From Calendula officinalis (taxonomy: Eukaryota; Streptophyta; Magnoliopsida; Asterales; Asteraceae): a stretch of DNA of 64,000 nucleotides. The notes below the pieces were generated by a model. The model was not told the DNA's origin. It saw nothing but the letters and a program-made list of their open reading frames with translations, and ran no database searches. Location of the stretch: positions 1,789,501 to 1,853,500 of the forward strand of contig OY970828.1 of the NCBI GenBank assembly GCA_963853835.1, written 5' to 3'. The position numbers and the translations under genes are program-made. Numbering within the stretch: the stretch's first letter is position 1; the number at the start of each line of letters is the position of its first letter. Shown here piece by piece: positions 22,302 through 34,950 of this stretch.

Positions 22302-25300
22302 TTAACTTATTAAAATCATTCCAATACTGCTAACCAAAAAGTTGAATCTTCCTACATCAAATGCTTTTGTAAAAAGATCTGCTAATTGATCATCAGTATG
22401 AATTTTCTCTACTTTTATTAATTTCTTTTCATTGCAATCCCTTATAAAGTGAAATCTAATTTCAATGTGTTTTGTTTTAGAATGTTTTACTGGATTATTC
22501 ACAATACTGATTGCACTTTGATTATCTATAAAAATTGGAGTTTTAAGTATAGAGATACCAAAGTCTTGGAGTTGATTTTGAATCCACAGTACTTGAGCAC
22601 AGCAGGCAGATGCAGCTACATACTCTGCTTCAGCAGTTGAAGTTGAAACATTGGTTTGTTTCTTGCATTGCCATGACACCAACCTTGATCCAAAGAATTG
22701 ACATCCACCAGTAGTAGATTTTCTGTCTTGGCATTCACCACCATAGTCACAATCTGTGTAGGCGACGAGTTCAAATGGTGATGCATGTGGATATCAGAGA
22801 CCAAGTGAGGGTTTTCCTTTCAGGTATCTGAAGATTCTTTTGACTGCTTGTAAGTGTAACTCTTTTGGTTTTGCTTGATATCTGGCACATACACAAACAC
22901 TATACATAATGTCAGGTCTTGATGCAGTTAAATACATTAAAGATCCTATCATTGATCTGTAAAGGTGCTCATCTACATCCTCCCCCTCAACATCAGGATG
23001 TAGGTGTTTGTGAGTTTCCATTGGAGTGCTTGCACTTTTGCTATCTTTCATTGCAAATTTCTCTAGGATGTCTCTGACATATTTTGATTGATTGATCAAA
23101 ATACCATCTGATTTCTGATTTATTTGGAGTCCAAGAAAGAAATTCATTGGACCCATTGAGCTCATCTTGAACTTGATTTGCATCAGTTCTTCAAATTCTT
23201 TGCACAATTTATCATTTGTTGATCCAAAGATGATATCATCTACATATATTTGGACCAGTAGTATATCATCTTTGACCTTTCTTGTGAATAATGTCTTGTC
23301 AATGGCACCTCTCTTGAAATTGTTCTTCAGTAGGTATGAGGACAATGTATCATACCAAGCTCTAGGTGCCTGATGAAGGCCATATAGAGCTTTGTCTAGT
23401 TTGAACACATAGTCATCATGTTCTTGATCTTCAAAGCCGGGGGGTTGACATACATATACTTCTTCTTCTATTTTCCCATACAAGAAAGCACTTTTTACAT
23501 CCATTTGGTAGACTTTGATTCTTTTGTATGAAGCATAAGCTAGAAATATTCTGATTGCTTCAATTCTGGCAATTGGAGCATAAACTTCATCATAATCAAT
23601 GCCTTCTTCTTGTGTGTATCCTTGAGCTACAAGTCTTGCTTTGTTTTTTATCACTATTCCTCTTTCATCTTTCTTATTTCTGAATATCCATCTAGTTCCA
23701 ATGGCTCTTTATCCTTTTGGAAGAGGGACAAGTGTCCATACAGCTTGTAGTTTAAATTGAAGAAGCTCTTCTTGCATTGCTATGATCCAGTTTGAATCTT
23801 TCATAGCTTGTTGAATCTTCTTAGGTTCTTCCTGTGACAGAAAACATTCATACATGCATTCAATAGATATTAGACTGATATTACAAATATTTGAGTTCAA
23901 GGCAGAATTAAATTTGCTTCTTTTCTGCATGGATGAATTGACATCACTTAGGACTAGGTCCAAAGGATGATTCTTTTCAGTTCTGGTTCCAGGGATTTTG
24001 TCAACAGTTAGTTGAGAATCTAAGTTTGACTCATTTGATTCAGGAATTTGTGCATCTATCCCTGCTTCTTCTTGATTGTGTGCATTTTGAGGAGATTCAT
24101 CATTACTACTGGTGTCAGTAGTAACATTCTCTTCAGTAACTTCAGCAGTCTCATTGTTGTTACTGGCATCAGTATTACTGGCATCAGTATTGAGTAAATC
24201 ATCATCACAATTCTGAGGTTCAGAGTTACTACTGGGATCAATAGTATCTTCAGAATTTGAGTTGTTACTGGTATCATTGACATTAGGGTTACCAGTGTTA
24301 CTACTGTCCTCAGTATTAACTGTGGGAGCAGTATCAACTAAGATATATTTCATGATTTCTTGCCTTGCACTTGATGATGGTCCTACTTGCTGGCTTTGAT
24401 TGTTTGAATTTCCGGTATTAAATTCATAATTGATATCAAAAGATTTGGTTAGATTATCAATATTAAACAACCAATCTTGACCATTTCCTTGTTCATTCAT
24501 AAGATTTTCATTAAAGGATACATTTACACTTTCTTCAATGATCCTCAGCCTTTTGTTAAATACTCTATAAGATTTGCTTTGAGTTGAGTATCCTACAAAA
24601 ATTCCATCATCTGCTTTGCAGTCAAATTTACCAATTTGTTCTCTTGTAATTAAAATAGTACAAGGACAACCAAATAATTTTAAGAAACTTATTGATGGTT
24701 TTCTTTTATTGAAAAGATCATATGGTGTTTTAAAATGAGGCTTAACTATTAATACTCTGTTCTGAACATAACAGGCAGTATTAACAGCTTCAGCCCAAAA
24801 AGTTATTGGTAATTTTGAATCTGCAAGCATAGATCTGGCTGCTTCAATGATTGTTCTATTTCTTCTTTCAGCTACACCGTTCTGTTGTGGAGTTCTTGGT
24901 GAGCTGTACTGCCTGTCAATACCCTTAAGATCACAGAAGTCAATTAGGTTATCATTTTTAAATTCAGTTCCATTATCACATCTAATTGCTTTCACTTTGA
25001 GATCTCTTGTGTTTTCCAGCTTTACAATCAGATTCTTGATTATTTCACTTGTTTCATCTTTGGTCCTGAGAAAGAATACCCAAGTGTATCTGGAAAAGTC
25101 ATCAGTAATAACAAGGCAATATTGTTTCTTTCCAATACTCATTACATTTGTAGGTCCAAAAAGGTCCATATGTAAGAGTTGCAAAGGACTAGAAATAGAG
25201 TTAATTGATTTGGTCTTATGAGAAGTCTTGTGTTGTTTACCTTTGAGGCAGGCAACACAATGATGATCACACATAAATTCTTTTTGTGGTAGACCAACTA

Positions 25301-25831
25301 CCAAATCCTTCTTGACTAAGTTGTTCATATTTTTAAAATTTGTGTGACACATCCTTCTATGCCAAAGTTCTGATTCATTTGTGTTTGCCTCAGATATAAA
25401 ACAGTTGATCTCATTTGATGAAATGAGTTCTCCCCCTATATCTAGGCAATACACATTGTTTCTCCTTGGTGCTCTTAAAACAACATATTTTTCATCTAAA
25501 ATAAAATCAGGAGAAAGAATGATGCACTCAACATCTGTAAAAAGAATTTTGTTCTTCTTATCACAGACTTGGGACACACTAACCAGATTGTATTTAAGCT
25601 CGGCAACATAAAATACATCATCAAAAGTAATTTTACCATTTGATACTGTACCTTTACCTGTAATCTTACCTCCCCTAGGATTTTCTCCAAAAGCAACATA
25701 CCCTCCTTCAAAAGACTTGAAATCTCTAAGAATTTGAAGATTTCCAGTCATGTGTCTAGAGCATCCACTATCAATATGTCATGTTCTGCCTTCTTCAGGG
25801 ATCTGGATACTCTGCACATCAAGTAAAAGGA
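22302..25831 (-). pseudogene. Sirevirus-like pol: protease, integrase, reverse transcriptase, RNase H
   Basis: The protease motif DSGCSRHMTG is preceded by a TGA at 25779-25781 where the sister copy has Trp. Integrase shows the HHCC finger (LWHRRMCHTN...CVACLKGKQ) and the D-D-E core (MDLFGPTN, IRCDNGTEF, NGVAERRNRT). A Ser/Asn/Thr-rich linker (about 24000-24400) separates it from reverse transcriptase. Reverse transcriptase shows YQMDVKSAFLYG, LYGLHQAPRAWYD, IYVDDIIFGS and MNFFLGLQI. RNase H (22804-22302) includes TAEAEYVAAS and HIEIRFHFIRD. There is a TAA at 23709-23711 just before IGTRWIFRN and a further break near 22800. Pol lies in a different frame from gag. The product would process and integrate the element cDNA; this copy cannot encode it intact. 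Confidence 0.88.
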
Positions 25832-28245
25832 TTAGATAATTTTGGGAACCCAAGCTTGTTTTGTCTTGGGTTCATCCTTTGAAGAATAAGACTTTTTAAC
25901 TGAATGATTCTTATATGTAGTTTTGTATTTAGTACTGATGTTTTGAGTCACTACTGATCTAGGTTTATACCCGTAGTTTTTAGCTTTTGAAAATTTCACT
26001 ACTGATGGACCAGTAGTGTTTGGGTAATATGAGTTTTGAGCATAATCAGTAGTGTTTCTGTAGTTATACCAGACAACATTGTAATTAGGGTTTTTACCAG
26101 TAGTAAACCTGGAATAGTTTCTACTGATGTTTGAAAACTTTGAAAATTGAGGAAAACGATTTTGAGTTCCATTGTTTTATAATAATTGCTTCTGCTTGGA
26201 CTGTTATACCTGGTATTTTGAATAAATCGTGGTGCAGTTCTTCCAAATTTGTGAGTGTTAGCATATGTTTTATTGAATTCCTTTTGTTTTGGTGTTTTAG
26301 ATTCCTTTTCTTTTGATTCTTTAGTTTGTTTTAACTTTAAGGCTTTTTCCTTTTCTTTGTTGATTTTGAATTCTTTGAATTCTTGATTGTTAATAGGATT
26401 GAAGTGACAGTTTTTAGCTATATGATTAACTTTGTTACAAATTAAGCATGATAATTTTGTTGATTTAGAATTTTTCAGGTTTCCTTTGTTCTTTTAATTG
26501 GTTTAAGTTCCTTTCATTTCCCCTTCTTAAAATTGTAGGTATATTTTCTGATTTGTATTTTAGGGATTCAGTTTGACTTTGTGTGGTGTGAAAACTTATT
26601 TCATCTGACTCCATTGTTTGATCATCATCAGAAGATTCATTTGATTCATTACTGGTTTCAGATGCAGTTTGACTTTCAATTTTTAAATCATTTAAAATTC
26701 TCTCTGTACTAGTCTTTAATGGAGGAATAAAATTTGTTGGAGGTGGGACTGCATGATATCCCACTCCATTGACAATTTTAGAACTTCTTTCAAACTTTTT
26801 AATGGTTAGTTTATTCTGCTCTAGTTCCATTTGACATTCTTCAAGTTTGATCAAAGTTTCTTTTAATTTCAATTCAATATGTTCTTTTTCATAAGTGGTT
26901 TTTAGCAATTCATCTTTTATCTTTTGATCAGTTATTTAATAGATTTTAATTTGTTTTTCTAAATCAGCTATACAACCATTATATTCAATTCTTCTGTTTC
27001 TATTTAAAATCATCTCTTTTAGTGTTTCTTTATTTAGTTTTTCTAATTCTTTGTATGATTTAATGCATTCTGGAGTGCAGGATTTAGAATGTACCTCAGT
27101 AGTAGAAGGATCAGTAGTAAAGGCCATGAGAGCATGGTTCTGTGCATGTTCTTCTGCTTGGAAGCTCCAGTCATACCCTTGTCCTTCCTGAGATACTAAG
27201 GCAGTTGAATTGGAAGTGCTGTTTTTGTTGTAGCTTGATCTTTGATCTTTGCTTGGACATTCTCTGGCAAAGTGACCCAAATTGCTACAGTTGTAACATT
27301 TAACCTTGGTTTTGTCAAATCCAGCTTTATCACCTTTGTTGTAAGCCAGATTTTGTCTTCCAGTTCTTTTAAGAAACCTTTTGGTTCTTAAGCTTAGCAT
27401 AGCCATCTGCCATTTAATATCCATCTCTTCCAAATTATCAGGATTGAGTTGTTCTAAATCTTCACTAATCAATGCAGTATGTACATGACTAGTGAAGAAA
27501 GATTCTCTGGCTAAATCTTCTGTTCCTGCATTCTTTATAGCCTCCTGACCTGTTCCTGTATTGGACACAAAAGCAGCATTATTTGAAGGTAGATTTGAAG
27601 TTTTAGTACTTACCTCAGATTCAAACACTCTCAGTTCATTGTAGAGTTCATCAAGTTCTTTTTCTTCTAGTGCATCTCCTTGTCTATATATCACAGTCTA
27701 CATAGACCATTCTTCACCTATAGACCTGAGAAACTTTCTGTTGACATCATCATTGTCTGGTTTATAACCAACTTGATTTAGTTCACCAATGAGTTTGTTG
27801 AACCGATCAAATACTTGAGACAATGATTCATTCTTCTGTCCTTTGAAGTTTTCAAAGTCTTGTTTCAGAACAGACTTCATGTTTCTTTTTGTGCTCTTTG
27901 TACCGACAAACCTCTTTTCCAGAGCCTGCCATAGTTTCTTTGCATCATCATATTCAACAAAGAGATGTTGATAGTCGTTTGGAATGGCAAGCAAAAGAGT
28001 GCTTAGAGCTTTGAGTTCAATTCCTCTGTCTTTCTTTTCCTTTTCACACTTAAGTTTGTCTTCTTCAGTTAATGAACTTGTTGCTTGAGTCTGAATGGTT
28101 TTGTTGCCTTCAACAACAACTTCCCACATGGAAAATAATCAGTAATAAGCGTATACTGCTTGATTCTGTTTTTCCACATCCCAAAGTTGTTGGGAGTGAG
28201 AATGGGAATTTTGTTTGCTTGAGTACTTTCATTGTTATCAGACAT
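25832..28245 (-). pseudogene. Sirevirus-like gag with two CCHC zinc knuckles
   Basis: The ATG at 28245 starts MSDNNESTQANKIPILTP; the NFGMWKNRI motif is typical of Copia gag. The first zinc knuckle, CYNCSNLGHFAREC, is encoded near 27280-27330. A second knuckle is recognisable by comparison with the sister copy, where it reads CLICNKVNHIAKKC. Breaks are a frameshift near 28130 (after ITDY), TAG at 27698-27700, a TAA at about 26936-26938, and an extra T near 26470. Gag ends with TAA at 25832-25834, just where the pol frame is open. The protein would form the virus-like particle and package element RNA. A long Lys/Glu/Gln-rich middle and an Asn/Tyr/Lys-rich tail make this gag larger than usual. 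Confidence 0.82.
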
Positions 28246-28329
28246 GATTAACAATTTTAAGATCGAAAGTATGAAACTTTTTGTTGTTCTTAATTTGTAG
28301 ATCTAGAACCGTAATGCTCTGATACCACT

Positions 28330-28796
28330 TGTCAGGATCGAATAACTCGATGAAGTTATTAGAAACTCAGATCTACTAACATAAGAAGTTACAGCGGATT
28401 AATACTTATGTTATTAGATTAAGAACAATGTAAACTGTAATCGAATGAGAATAAAACGAAGAATACAGTTTATCACAAAAAGCTTCAATGTATTAATTCG
28501 TTCGATCAATACACGTATGTTTACAATTCATAAGGAACTATATATAATAGTCCTTGAGGCCTAAATTATTAACCTAGTTATTCTAGGAATCGACTACAAT
28601 TTTTACATAAAGATTTACATTCTATAACTAACTCTACTAGAATCTCGGTCTTGATCTGTTCCAGATACGCTCATCAGTAGTAAATCAGATCATCAGTAGT
28701 ATTTTGCCTTTAGCAGCAGTAACTTCGAGATCAGTAGTAACTTCCATTCTTCAGTAGTAATTCAATCTTCAGTAGTATATCGTTTATGTTCCAACA
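28330..28796 (-). repeat. 5' LTR of the Sirevirus-like element
   Basis: This 467-bp repeat is followed on the plus strand by the target duplication aatat. The adjacent tRNA-iMet primer site is at 28316-28327. It shares the TATATATAG box and most of the TACTACTG words; one word is mutated (gcagcagtaa at about 28712). Confidence 0.92.
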
Positions 28797-29534
28797 AATA
28801 TGAAAAATGATATTTAGTTCACTATTTATTCCTGGTTATAGTTTAATTTTCTTTACAGGATATATGTATAATCATTAATTCTCTTTCATAATATTATCAT
28901 TTGATTTTGACACATATTTTATTTAATGAGTATGCATGAGTATAACTAAATATTAGGAATCAATACCGTTACTCAATTAATATATATATATATATAAATG
29001 CCAAGGTTGTATACTACAAGAAAAATCTAAATATCGTGACACTTAGAAAATTGTCACTAAATTAAACAAATTTGTAGCTAAAGTTAACAAAAAAAGTCAC
29101 TAACTACATCTAAGTAAAAATATAACTTTTTACTTTTCGTAAAAAATTGTTTTGCGCACATAAATAAAAGTGTGGTAAACCATAAATAAAATTAATAATT
29201 AATTATGTAAAACTTTTATTATGGAAAAAAGAGATTAATTAAACATCATGCATCCACCTTCGTGGAAATAGAGATTAAGATGTGAACATGGAAATCTGAG
29301 AACATAACGCCCATGCCAATGTGAAAAAGAGTAAAAGAAGAAAGAATTCAAAGTGGACAACTTACTTTTTTTAGTTAATATTATATCTGAAACTAGATTT
29401 TAAAACTGATCGATCATATATAACATCTCACTTTCCTAGCTATTGTCTATGGTCAATATAAACGCGTACATAATCTTTTGATATTTAAAGTAGCATGAAA
29501 TAATCACATGATCATCAAACCATTTAGAATAACA
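28797..29534. other. Upstream region of copy B
   Basis: The region is AT-rich with a (TA)n run at about 28980-28996. No gene or clear repeat is seen. A possible TATA box (AATATAAAC) lies at about 29455-29463, some 75 bp upstream of the favoured ATG of copy B. Confidence 0.35.
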
Positions 29535-32500
29535 ATGAAACCGTTTACCAGATTCTTGTTCTACTTCACTATATCCTTCCATACACTAATCACTTGTAGT
29601 ATAGCAGTAGATACGTTGACCATAAACCAAACCATTAAAGATGGTCAAACCATCGTCTCAGCCCAAGAAACCTTCGAGCTCGGGTTCTTCAGCCCAGGTG
29701 TCTCAGAGAACCGATACTTAGGCATATGGTACAACCGGCTTGCACGAGGCACGGTTGTTTGGGTTGCCAATAGGGACAACCCGATCACAAATGAATCCGG
29801 CGAGCTAACTCTTCAGCCCGACGGAGTTTTGGTCCTCCGTGACACCACCGCCAACCGAATCGTGTGGTCATCGAGCTCGATGGGGAAAAACCGGAACCCG
29901 ATCGCCCGATTGTTGGATAGCGGAAATCTAGTGGTAATCGACGGTGAACTAACGAAAAAAAGTTACATTAATTGGCAAAGCTTCGATCATCCCGGAGACA
30001 CTTATCTACCGGGAATGAAGTTTGGAAGGGATCTAGAAAGGGGTATAGTGACAAATTTTACATCATGGAGAAGTACAAATGATCCTTCTCAAGGCCAATA
30101 TATGGTATTTACCGATTTCGGCGGGCTCCCGCAAATATTCCAAAAGAGTCGAGACGAGATCCAATACCGACTTGGATCATGGAACACTTTTGGGCAGCCC
30201 GGTAGTGCAATATACACATCAAATTCGTTCTACACATACAAAATAGTTTCAAACGAACGCCAAATTTACTCCCAATTCGATCAAATTGACCTCTCGGTTC
30301 TTAGTATGATGAAGTTATCGCCATCTGGCGACATGGGTCACTACGTCTGGCAAAACCGCACCAACGAATGGTTTTTGTACTCAACGCTCACATCGGATAA
30401 TTGTGCCCGATACGCGTTGTGTGGAGCTTATGGGATGTGTGAGACCGAGCAGTCACCGTATTGTAGCTGTCTTAAAGGGTTTGTACCTAAAAGGTTAGAA
30501 CAATGGGATATTGCGGATCGGAGAAGTGGTTGTCGAAGGGAAATACCGTTAACTTGTGATAATGGGGAGGGTTTCCAAAAGTATGAGAACATAAAATTAC
30601 CTGACACGAATACCTCGTGGTTTGACGGGAACATGAGCTTGGAGCAATGCGAGGTGAAGTGTAAAAATGAGTGTAATTGTACGGCTTATACGGCTTTGGA
30701 CATCAAATCTGGTTTCGGGTGTTTGTTATGGTACGATGAATTGAATGACATGAGAACATTTTCAAATAGCGGGCAAGATGTTTACATCCGGATGGCTGTT
30801 GGCGCGTTAGGTAAACGATCTTGATATATAGTTATATTATGCTTTATGTGTGGGAAAAGGTTGATAACCCACAACCAAACCAACCAACAAATCAGTTGCC
30901 TATCCATAATGTGGTTATGGGCCAGGATGTCCCGGGCTTTGAACCCGTGACCTTATGCTTAATACTAAATAAGGAACAGATGATCGATGCAGTTTGACAT
31001 GTGTAGGCCAAAAGTCAACAAAGTTAAACTGCATCGATCTGATAGATTTTTCTGATAGAATCCTAACTATGACATTTCATTTTTCATGTACTTAAAAAGA
31101 CAAAAGGGCCTCCAGGAACAAGAAAAATGCGACGACCATTGCCATCTTTGTTATTGTTGGATTTGGCATTCTCCTAGGTTTATTTTTATTGATATACCTA
31201 ATGAAGAGGAAGTTGAAGCCACAAGGTATCAAGATCGATCCGACATTTAACTTATTAATCTAAACATTCTTTCACGGGTTTGAATGTTCTGTTTTGAATC
31301 TAATTGTAACTCATCGTGTAGGGAGAGGCGGTTCGGATGTACAAACGAACATTCTAGACGTGCCATTGTTTAGCTTGTCCACATTGATCGCTGCAACCAA
31401 CAACTTCTCGGAAGAAAACAAGCTTGGCGAGGGTGGTTTTGGTCCTGTTCACAAGGTATTACTAAATTTGGATACTAAAGTTTTATTTCCTCCATCCCAA
31501 TTTTCTTGTCCACCTTTGTATTTTGAAATGCATCAAAATTATTGTCAACTTGAAAATTCAACTTATCAAAAGATAGTTAGGTAGTAATGATAAAACTATA
31601 TTGGTTATACTGTGCAGTAAATGGATGTTTTTTAAATTGTGTACTTCTTGTTAGTGGACAATAATTTTGGGATGGAGGGAGTAACATTTATTCTTATAGT
31701 TTCGCTAATAAGTATAAAAACTCACTTGTGATCGAACGTGAAGGGATTTCTTATGGATGGGCGAGAGGTTGCAGTTAAGCGACTCTCAAAGAGTTCGACG
31801 CAAGGAGTTAAAGAACTCAACAATGAAGTTATATTCATTTCCAAGCTTCGACATCGGAATCTTGTCAAGGTTCTAGGATGTTGTATTGAAGGGGAAGAAA
31901 AGATGTTGGTTTACGAGTATATGTCTAACAAAGGCCTCGACAAAGTTCTATTTGGTAAGTTCAAATCATACGATATTATCCTGATAGATTTAGACAAATC
32001 ATTTAGGAATCCGAACCAATGATCGATCCCCGTCCATGTTTTGCAGATGAAATCAAACGCAAAATACTCGATTGGCCACGTAGATTACATATTATTAATG
32101 GGATCGCTCGGGGATTGCTTTATCTTCATCAAGATTCTCGGCTAAGAGTCATTCATAGAGACCTAAAAGCTGCTAATATTTTGCTTGATGATGACATGAA
32201 CCCAAAGATTTCCGATTTTGGTCTTGCAAGAAGTTTTGGAGGAAATGAGACACAAACAAATACTAATAGAGTGGTTGGAACATAGTAAGAATCCAATATT
32301 ATCAAATTCTATATCTAATACTTTCCTACTAATTATTAGGTTTATTATGTAATCATCACTTCAACAAAACTGGATCTATAGCCATGTTTCTAACTTCTTT
32401 TAATAAACTCAACCCACAATTTGATGCAGTGGATATATGTCTCCGGAGTATGCAGCAGACGGGATTTTTTCAGTAAAATCAGACGTATTCAGCTTTGGTG

Positions 32501-32972
32501 TTATAGTGTTGGAGATCGTGAGTGGGAAGAAAAACAGAGGATTTTTTCACGAATCTACGTATCACAATCTTCTTGGACATGTAAGAAAAGTTAATGAACA
32601 TATTTCGAGTATTAATTACATAAGTTACACTTAAATAGTAACAAATATTAGCTAATCTTTCTTTAGGCATGGACGCTCTACAAGGAAGGAAAGACTCTCG
32701 AACTAGTCGATCCATCTATGAACAAATCGGGCCACATATCCGAATTGTTGCGATTGATTCATGTCGGATTGCTATGTGTCCAACATAACCCCGAATATAG
32801 ACCAAACATGTCTACGGTGGTTACGATGTTGAGTAGCGAGAGTCAATTGCCCGATTCGAAACAACCCGGTTTTTACACGGAAGAAGACTCTAAACTTGGA
32901 CCACAATCGCCATTTGGCATTGACACACAAAGTTATAATGATGTCACATTAACACTTTTGGAGCCTAGATAG
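29535..32972 (+). CDS. Copy B: G-type lectin S-receptor-like Ser/Thr kinase, intact
   Basis: The exons are 29535-30810, 31100-31225, 31322-31455, 31744-31954, 32047-32284, 32430-32580 and 32667-32972 (2,442 bp, 813 aa, all GT-AG). A signal peptide (residues 1 to about 26) is followed by B-lectin (to about 150), S-locus glycoprotein/EGF-like (CARYALCGAYGMCETEQSP) and PAN with its paired Cys (CEVKCKNECNCTAY). A membrane span lies at about 438-460. The kinase has LGEGGFGP, Lys524 (EVAVKRL), HRD 619-621, DFG 639-641 and SPEYA. His replaces the usual Tyr in GPVYK. It is an RD kinase with all catalytic residues, so probably active at the plasma membrane; the ligand is unknown. The subfamily resembles Arabidopsis At4g27290-type SD1 kinases. 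The ATG at 29535 is favoured over the upstream in-frame ATG at 29508 because it starts the signal peptide and has A at -3. Confidence 0.93.
30977..31041 (+). repeat. Inverted repeat in intron 1 of copy B
   Basis: A perfect 14-bp inverted repeat (GATCGATGCAGTTT at 30982-30995 and its complement at 31026-31039) extends to about 20 imperfect pairs. It forms a hairpin with a loop of roughly 15-30 nt. Function is unknown; it may be a small foldback-element remnant. Confidence 0.6.
31486..31681 (+). mobile_element. Stowaway-like MITE (196 bp) in intron 3 of copy B
   Basis: The terminal inverted repeats TTTCCTCCATCCCAA and TTGGGATGGAGGGAG are flanked by TA on both sides (31484-31485 and 31682-31683), the Tc1/mariner-type target duplication. 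A degraded relative lies downstream of copy E at about 54815-54975. Confidence 0.75.
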
Positions 32973-33327
32973 AGAAGATAGCTTTTTTTTTTTATAACTT
33001 AAACACTCGTAATGTTGATCGATATAATGTTTGATTGTGTCGCCTCGATTATGTGTTTGGTTCAAGTCCTTGTAAAGAATGTAAAAAATTTTGTTCTGTA
33101 AATCATGTTACTAGAATAAACATGAGATATAATTTTTTTTCTTTTTTTTTCTTGAACGGCAAAGATCTAAATGTATTAAGAAAAAAAAAAAGAACTTAAC
33201 AAGGAGTTAGGAACATACAAAGCAACATGAGCAACATAACATAGCACAGAAGTTATCTATACTCTCTTAACATTTAGTCACTAATCTTTGGCTCTCTTGA
33301 AATTATAATAGTTGAATTACTTGAATA

Positions 33328-33593
33328 CTCCCTCCGTCCTTAAATAAAAGTTTCCATTTCTCTTGGGCACAACTTTTTAGGAGATAGTTAGTGGTGGAGT
33401 ATTTGGTATTACTTTTTGATTAAAATATAAGGTTTGATTGGAGAGAGAAAGTGTTTTAGAAGATAGTTAGTGGTGAAAGTATTGGGAATAATATTATTAT
33501 ATTAAGTGGGTCTCTTAAGTTTGAGAAATGCGAACTTTATTTAGGGACAAAATTTGAAGGACAAATGAGAACTTTATTTAGGGACGGATGGAG
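33328..33593. mobile_element. Stowaway-like MITE (266 bp)
   Basis: Terminal inverted repeats CTCCCTCCGTCCTTAAATAA and TTATTTAGGGACGGATGGAG are flanked by TA target duplications. No coding capacity. Confidence 0.85.
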
Positions 33594-33595
33594 TA

Positions 33596-33685
33596 TATTA
33601 AATTACTCCTTATTATTTTGCTAGACATTCCTTTTCTTTATATTAAATTACTCCTTATTATTTTGCTAGACATTCCTTTTCTTTA
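33596..33685. repeat. 45-bp perfect tandem duplication
   Basis: Two identical head-to-tail copies of a 45-bp unit beginning TATTAAATTACTCC directly abut the right end of the adjacent MITE. Confidence 0.9.
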
Positions 33686-34637
33686 TTTTGCAAAGCAGTG
33701 TCGTTGCTATGTTTTATTTGTTATGAAAACTGTTTTTTTCCTAAATTGTTTTGAATTTGCATACAAAGATTTGTGAAAAACTCAAATCGATAAACAACCA
33801 CATTATTCAATTTATATACCTATAAGTGAATTAGAACAAGTATACTTATCCGTCAATTTACGTTGTTTTAGGAAATTCAGCTCCGCCGGATTCAACGGGG
33901 ACGACCCTGATTTCGAACAATGGTTGATTCTGAAACTTGACAATTCATAAATGTTTAATCGATTACTTACGTTTCATTAATCAATTAAGTTTAATTGATT
34001 ATGCTAATTGTGAAAGTTGGGTTTAATTTCGTTGTTCATATTTCTCCATGTTTGTGCCCTCCAGGTGTTTGATATAATGTCTAGATGAGATGATTAAATC
34101 TGGCTCAAATGGGTTGACCGTCAGACATAAATCCTGACCCGTTTGACCCTTTAGTAAGTTGTCGATAATCTACGATCTGCAGACCCTGTTTTAAGAAGAA
34201 GTCAACGTCCACGACCCAAAGCCGTTAATCTACTTTCAACAGGTGGTTCTAATAAGATACCAAACAAGAAAGTCCTTTTGGTATGCCCTTTTATATACAT
34301 CTCATTGAACAAGTTAGGGTTGAGGTAAATAGGTTTCAGATCAGTTTTGGGTCGACTCAACTCATCTATTAATTAAACGAATTAGGTTTGGATTAATGAT
34401 AATTTAAATAGGTCGACCAATAAACCCGATCAATTATTGAATTATGTTTAAAAATAGATATATGCTCAACTTCTATACTCCTGAAATAAAGGAAAAATAT
34501 GTATGATAAATGCTAAAGAACTAGTAAAATTTACCCGCGGGAGTTTTCATACGACGCCCTAAAGATAGTAAACGTTTCAGTTGTATAACATTTAACTATA
34601 CCGTAACCTATGTTATTCGGTTGTAAAATATATTATA

Positions 34638-34950
34638 CTTCCTCCGATTCAAAATAAGTGATACACTTGGGGTTTCACGGTTTTTGAGGCAAAAGATTAT
34701 AATGATGGTTAAATTAGATTAATTGGATGGTTAGTGGGGAATGAGTCCCACACATTTTGAATAAAGTAAGGTTAATGATGTTTAAAAGTAAAAAGTAAGG
34801 GTAAAGGGGTCATTTCACTTTGGTAAAGTAGATAGTTAGTGGGTGTGGGTCCCATTTTATTTGCCAAATAAGGAAACTTTTCAAAGTGTATCACTTATTT
34901 TGAATCACCCCAAAAAGGAAAGTGTATCACTTATTTTGAATCGGAGGAAG
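34638..34950. mobile_element. Stowaway-like MITE, 312-bp family, copy 1
   Basis: Terminal repeats CTTCCTCCGATTCAAAATAA and TTATTTTGAATCGGAGGAAG are flanked by TA. The interior shares the phrases GGATGGTTAGTGGG and TAGATAGTTAGTGG with the copies at 36068, 40917 and 46610. Confidence 0.85.

Larger units (their letters stand above)
17710..28796 (-). mobile_element. Full-length Sirevirus-like Ty1-Copia retrotransposon with a third ORF
   Basis: The 11,087-bp element is flanked by the target duplication aatat (17705-17709 and 28797-28801). LTRs (17710-18178 and 28330-28796) differ at roughly ten sites plus a small indel, so it is clearly older than the other two complete elements here. On the minus strand the order is 5' LTR, tRNA-iMet primer site (TGGTATCAGAGC, 28316-28327), gag with two zinc knuckles, protease, integrase, reverse transcriptase and RNase H. 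An untranslated stretch with a probable internal promoter comes next, then a long ORF3, a polypurine tract (AGGAGGAGAT) and the 3' LTR. Reverse transcriptase text such as MNFFLGLQI and an ORF downstream of pol are features of the Sirevirus (SIRE/Maximus) lineage. Several stop codons and frameshifts make this copy defective. Confidence 0.93.

Noticed and set aside
17710..28796. An endogenous pararetrovirus
   Set aside because: Integrase precedes reverse transcriptase, both LTRs and a 5-bp target duplication are present, and no movement or coat protein motif is seen; this is Ty1-Copia.
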